Shown here one piece after another: positions 60,736 through 64,000 of a stretch of DNA of 64,000 nt (its first letter is position 1; each line of letters starts with the position of its first letter). Source of the stretch: Septoria linicola (lineage: Eukaryota; Ascomycota; Dothideomycetes; Mycosphaerellales; Mycosphaerellaceae). The notes under the pieces were generated by a model. The model saw only the letters and a program-made list of their open reading frames with translations, was not told the DNA's origin and ran no database searches. The DNA lies in contig CP099427.1 in assembly GCA_024114885.1 (NCBI GenBank), positions 1 through 64,000 of the forward strand. Reading direction: 5' to 3'. Both the position numbers and the translations under genes were made by a program.

Positions 60736-61146
60736 TCAGGACCTTTCGTCACCCGAATCTATCGCCCCATCTGATTCCGTGGAACTATTGTCTCCCTCGG
60801 GCTTCGCCGGCGCCTTGAGAGGAGACTTCTTCTTCTTGGTCTTGGCCAACCAGTGATCGCCACCCGGGACGGTGTGAAACTCGCCCAGTGGGATCTCAGG
60901 CCGCTTTTTCCAGAAAGTGTTGATGAAGCCTTCTTCAGTAAGGCGCTTTTCCTCAAACTGCTTGTTGAGCTTCGCCTTCATGTCATCTTTCTGAGCCGAT
61001 GTTCGGTTCGCCCAAGTCTCACCAAACAGCCCTGACCACGTCTCGATACCGAAGTGGGCCAGAACTGGCGGAAAATGTTGGACTTTGGCCAGAGGGGATA
61101 CTGGTGTCTTCTTCTTTCCAAAGACCCGCTTAGCACTCTTCAACAT
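60736..61146 (-). CDS. Conserved-looking small protein, 136 aa, basic N-terminus and acidic tail
   Basis: Single-exon frame with ATG at 61146 and A at -3. Residues 1-15 are basic (MLKSAKRVFGKKK). Residues ~25-100 look like a compact domain rich in aromatic residues (HFGIETWSGLFGETW, INTFWKKRPEIPLGEF, GGDHWLAK). Residues ~101-115 are Lys-rich (KTKKKKSPLKAPAK), and the last ~20 are Ser/Asp/Glu-rich (STESDGAIDSGDERS). No family was recognised. The biased tails and uniform composition make it one of the two most credible genes in the window. Its promoter would lie in the 70 bp up to the small secreted-peptide gene or overlap it. Confidence 0.6.
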   Translation of the reverse strand: MLKSAKRVFGKKKTPVSPLAKVQHFPPVLAHFGIETWSGLFGETWANRTSAQKDDMKAKLNKQFEEKRLTEEGFINTFWKKRPEIPLGEFHTVPGGDHWLAKTKKKKSPLKAPAKPEGDNSSTESDGAIDSGDERS

Positions 61147-61216
61147 GCTTCCCTATATTCCACGTGTCTCTATTAGAGCGGTATGGTGAGCATTCATGGA
61201 TGACGCTACGGCTTTC

Positions 61217-61348
61217 CTATGTCTCGCAGTAAGTACCAGTGTAGCATTGGAAAGGGATGTATATGCGAACCTCGGGTCCTGGTGGCGGACTAGCAAGTGC
61301 TAGTATGAACAGCGCTAAGAGCGTAGACGTAATTGCTACAAGACGCAT
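61217..61348 (-). CDS. Putative small secreted peptide, 43 aa
   Basis: The frame from the second in-frame ATG (61348, A at -3) begins MRLVAITSTLLALFILALA, a typical signal peptide: a positive residue at 2, a hydrophobic core, and small residues before a likely cut ahead of SPPPGPE. The mature part would be ~24 residues, proline-rich at first and ending FQCYTGTYCET with two cysteines that could form one disulfide bridge. An upstream in-frame ATG at 61429 would add 27 residues and bury the signal, so the shorter start is preferred. Small secreted peptides near fungal telomeres are often effector candidates; nothing here proves that role. An unseen 3' exon is possible. Confidence 0.45.
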   Translation of the reverse strand: MRLVAITSTLLALFILALASPPPGPEVRIYIPFQCYTGTYCET

Positions 61349-61435
61349 CTTCCGTGATCTTGAGGTCGGTTGAAGGGGTACTAAGCAAATAGAGAATGGT
61401 AGCAGGAAAGGATGTAGGCAGTTCATCAAGGAAGG

Positions 61436-61762
61436 TCAGCTGCCAAGTTCGTAGGATATATATCTTGCCAGGATAGTCGCCGAGAGATCAGAGGCACTAA
61501 GCAAGGTTTGTAGTTTGTTCGGAGAATTTGTTATATAATAGAAAGGAGGATCTATGAAGGCTACGAAGTCTTCCGCTACGACATAGTCAGGGTAAAGCTC
61601 CAAGATCCTCTTAGGTACCTCGCTCAATTTTGTACGGCTGAGCAAGAGACCTGCACTGTCAAGATCTTTTAGTGCGGAACAGCGCAGACCATGGTCTGGA
61701 ACTGAGATGCATTCGTCTTCAACTACGTAGGCTTGCTAGAGAGTATCCTCCGTCATGGCCAT
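61436..61762 (-). pseudogene. Small gene with an in-frame TAG at codon 9 (pseudogene or spliced gene)
   Basis: From ATG at 61762 the frame reads MAMTEDTL, then TAG (61736-61738), then 99 more codons to the stop at 61436, including VVEDECISVPDHGLRCSALK, RILELYPDYVVAEDFVAFID and YISYELGS. There is no methionine after the TAG, so translation cannot restart in frame. TAG followed by CAA is what one C-to-T change in CAG gives, like RIP. Alternatively ACTCTCTAG is a splice acceptor and the true first exon lies upstream; a 79-codon ATG frame at 61783-62022 on the same strand could supply it. No family recognised. Confidence 0.4.
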
Positions 61763-62022
61763 ATTGCAGCGCTCGGAACACCTTAAAAGAGCTCGTCACA
61801 AGAGTTGCCCGTGCTCTTGTTCAATGGTAAGATGTTGGGCGAAGCCTTGGATAAAGCTTTTCGCGAAGCGGTGGTGTATCTGATAGTGTACTTCGTGGAG
61901 CAGCTGCTCTTTGCAGTCACATTCTGGCGGACTTCGTATGGTATGATTGCATGGTACGAGTCAATGGACCGATTGTGAAAGTGTAATCTTGTTGAGGTGG
62001 GTCGTAAGAGTCCAGACATCAT
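61763..62022 (-). other. Spacer downstream of the 133-aa gene
   Basis: It probably contains the 3' UTR of the 62023-62424 gene. An ATG frame of 79 codons (61783-62022, minus) exists but has no distinctive features; it is noted only as a possible upstream exon of the neighbouring broken frame. Confidence 0.35.
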
Positions 62023-62424
62023 TCACTCGGCCCGGAAGCGAGCAAGGCCAATGACCTCCCGCTCGCAGACAGATGAGACAGGCTTGAAGCTCGATACTTT
62101 GATGCTGTTCGAAGCCGTGCTGCTGATTGACGATGACCGCGAAGCTGATGCGTTGTTGCTGAGGAATCGATCACCATCAAGCACAAGCTCATCTGCGACG
62201 ACATCGATCTTCTCGGCAGCCATTGCAGGAGAAGGTAGGGCGTTGGCCTTTGGTGAGAGTGAAAGCCACTTCTCTTGAACTTGTTGAACGGGAGCCGTAT
62301 TTGGAGAGAGCTGAAGCCATGTGCCGGGGACAAGACCTTTTCGCATTCTGTCGAGAGTGGCAGCCTGCTGAGCAGCGCTGGCTGCAGCCTCAGTTGGGCG
62401 GTCTTTGTTCCAGAGTGCGGACAT
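62023..62424 (-). CDS. Hypothetical protein, 133 aa
   Basis: The ATG at 62424 (MSALWNKDRP...) has A at -3 and follows an A/C-rich leader (CAACAAACATCAACG), typical of fungal 5' UTRs. The frame stays open upstream to 62586, but that part looks like untranslated sequence. An Ala/Gln-rich helix-like N-terminus (EAAASAAQQAATLDRMRKG, about residues 11-30) is followed by VPGTWLQLSPNTAPVQQVQ and EKWLSLSPK, then a Ser/Asn-rich, probably disordered part (ASRSSSISSTASNS) and REVIGLARFRAE at the end. No domain recognised. The two WLQLSP/WLSLSP segments form a short internal repeat. Confidence 0.55.
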   Translation of the reverse strand: MSALWNKDRPTEAAASAAQQAATLDRMRKGLVPGTWLQLSPNTAPVQQVQEKWLSLSPKANALPSPAMAAEKIDVVADELVLDGDRFLSNNASASRSSSISSTASNSIKVSSFKPVSSVCEREVIGLARFRAE

Positions 62425-62939
62425 TATCGTTGATGTTTGTTGTAATCTTGTATGGATCGTTGTATTGAGTCGACTTGTGCTTGAGTTGGTAGCGATGTAG
62501 CACCGGGAAAAGGGACGAGGGAGAGACCTTATACCACTTACTCTCGGATACATCGCCCTCCCACCTTCCCATGCGAGATGGAACACTAAAGTGGGATGCG
62601 ACGGTGAGGGAGCACGCCAAGCGGATGTTTTATAACGCCGAGAAGTGCATCGCCTTGACAGTAGTGCGCGCCGGTGCAGGCGTTGGTAAGCTATCAGAGC
62701 TCGTCATGGAGCATGTGACCATAGATGTTCCAGATCGAGGCCACGATTCCCCAGGCCAAGCAAGCGGACAGCCTGCGGAAGTGCGCCAAGCGGGGAAGGT
62801 GAGCACCGGGGAATGCTGGATAGCGCAGCAGTGCAAGATCATGCCGTGCATTATTACCCAGGAGTCTTTCCTGGCAACCGTTTCGCGCGGCACGTCGTTT
62901 CACACCAGTTACAGTAGAGCGTCGGCAGGGCACCGAAGT
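62425..62939. other. Upstream region of the 133-aa gene; no firm gene
   Basis: It would hold the promoter and 5' UTR of 62023-62424. A plus-strand ATG frame (62571-62951, 126 aa, C at -3) overlaps the promoter and has no recognisable domain. Confidence 0.4.
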
Positions 62940-63716
62940 TCAAGAGTTTAGGCCAAGGCGGCTAATGTACATCAATCTGCTTCTGTACTGCTTGAAATGA
63001 CGGGCTTTCGTGGTCAGCGTGTCGGCGGTGGCGGAAGTCGAATCGTCTGATGGCTGTTCGATATCACAACATTGATTGTCCCGCCGCTCCTGGCTGACGA
63101 CTGATCTAGCCAGTCCCTGCTCTGGAGTGAGATTGGAGGGAACGGTTTCGGGGTCTTGGCTCGTAGATGAGATGACGTCCCCAGATTTGTGTATGTGTGT
63201 GAAGCGACACCTGGCTGGCGTGGGCGGAGAAAGAGCTCCATTGGTGGAAGGCGAAGACACGACGCGTTCTTGCTCGTGGGCGGAAGTGTGGACTTGCCGC
63301 AGTGGTGGAACACGAAGTACACTAACTAATATGACGAGACGAGAGTTTCGGGCCTTTGTGACCCCACGTCTTGGACTCTGATGAGCAGCACACAGCCTTG
63401 CTGATCCCCCTTCTGCTGCCAACTCAGCGCCCTGCTTGGCTGTGATCACTACTGCGGCCGTGGCTGCGAGTACATCAACGTGTGCACAAGCAACGGACAG
63501 CTGCAGGTCCGCGCAGAGGTGTGGAAGATCTAGCCGACAATTGCTCGAGATGCTGCCGCGAAGGTGTTCCGCAGGCAGCCATACCGCGACTAATCAGGCT
63601 GATTAGCTTACTTGCTGAGCAAGCTGATCAAGACAGATGGCGGAAGAATTGTAACAGACATTCCGCACCGTTTCTTCGAAGGCTGCTAGCTGATTTCCTT
63701 GTACTGACAGCTCCAT
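62940..63716 (-). CDS. Candidate two-exon gene, ~221 aa, hypothetical
   Basis: Exon 1 would be 63716-63612: ATG with A at -3, MELSVQGNQLAAFEETVRNV and on, 35 codons ending QLAQQ. It is followed by the donor GTAAGC with GCTAATC, a branch-like motif, close behind. The acceptor CTGCAG at 63506-63501 gives a 111-bp intron and joins in frame to exon 2 (63500-62940), which reads LSVACAHVDVLAATAAVVI, then a polar Ser/Thr/Pro-rich stretch, and ends SRLGLNS before TGA. Other acceptors (GATTAG near 63595, GGCTAG near 63530) are possible. No ATG lies in the exon 2 frame near its start, which is why splicing was sought. Function unknown. Confidence 0.35.
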
Positions 63717-64000
63717 GTTTCGTCTGAGAATGAGAGATTGCTTAGGGGAAGAAATTTGAGTGCGATTTTGAGTCTCAGTACTGTGCCATCACAGTTTCGT
63801 TTGATGTACACACATTGCCAATCGCAGATGAGGGGCAGTACAGAAGTCCGACACCTTGAGTAAGGTTCCTGCCTCATCGCAGCTCTCCTCATGATCGTAG
63901 CAGCGCTGTCCGCTGTCTCGAAATGCAGCGATCCTCCAACGCCTCGCTAAATTCAGAACCCATAATGCACGATCTTGTAGCAGCACCCCGCCTCATATGC
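63717..64000. other. No supported gene
   Basis: Normal composition. A minus-strand ATG frame (63686-63892, 68 aa) overlaps the leader of the candidate two-exon gene and shows no features. The window ends here. Confidence 0.4.

Noticed and set aside
62571..62951. Plus-strand ATG frame of 126 codons
   Set aside because: It overlaps the promoter side of the better supported minus-strand gene, has a poor start context and no domain; not called as a gene.
1..64000. CRISPR array, tRNA or rRNA genes, Starship-type giant element
   Set aside because: No regularly spaced short repeats, no cloverleaf or rRNA sequence, and no tyrosine-recombinase captain gene could be seen.

Overview
This window is the end of a chromosome of a filamentous ascomycete fungus. 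It opens with a (CCCTAA)n telomere. Bases ~140-57,600 are a repeat block almost without CpA and TpG dinucleotides, in which nearly every CA/TG has become TA while CpG survives. That is the mark of repeat-induced point mutation (RIP) taken close to completion. ATG start codons have all but vanished and CAA, CAG and TGG codons have become TAA/TAG, so no gene in the block can be translated, but the old proteins can still be read through the stops. The last 6.4 kb (from ~57,600) has ordinary base composition and holds a few small, mostly unrecognised genes. Pezizomycotina is well supported (telomere repeat, RIP, short intron); a Dothideomycete is only a guess.

Layout of the RIP block: (1) telomere, 1-139; (2) a Gypsy-type pol cut off at its 5' side by the telomere, 140-3260; (3) element X1, 3536-18383, a very large LTR retroelement on the minus strand, carrying a nested Tc1/mariner transposon (9245-10563) and a solo Copia LTR (13701-13978); (4) a gag-like frame, 18537-19135, split by (5) a second copy of the large element, X2, 19136-32273, and resuming at 32278-32807; (6) a small LTR element without recognisable pol, Y, 32808-35352; (7) a hAT transposase remnant (35353-35950, 42250-42325, 48625 onward) split by (8) two Copia elements of identical length, 35951-42249 and 42326-48624; (9) 48.8-57.6 kb of older repeats with a short TIR element, a recurring TAGTCGG motif and a long ghost reading frame.

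X1 and X2 share one plan on the minus strand: 279-bp LTR, gag-like ORF, pol ORF (RT/RNase H/integrase), a third unrecognised ORF of ~3.6 kb, LTR. A 25-bp palindrome precedes each of the three ORFs in both copies. The two copies serve as each other's empty-site control, so the order of nested insertions can be read directly. All five reverse transcriptase active sites in the window have been changed from DD to NN by RIP.

Gene-bearing end: the best supported genes are a 136-aa basic/acidic protein (60736-61146, minus), a 133-aa protein (62023-62424, minus) and a 43-aa putative secreted peptide (61217-61348, minus). Less certain are a two-exon gene (62940-63716, minus), a frame with an early TAG (61436-61762, minus) and two single frames at 59.3-60.7 kb. 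No tRNA, rRNA or CRISPR array was seen.
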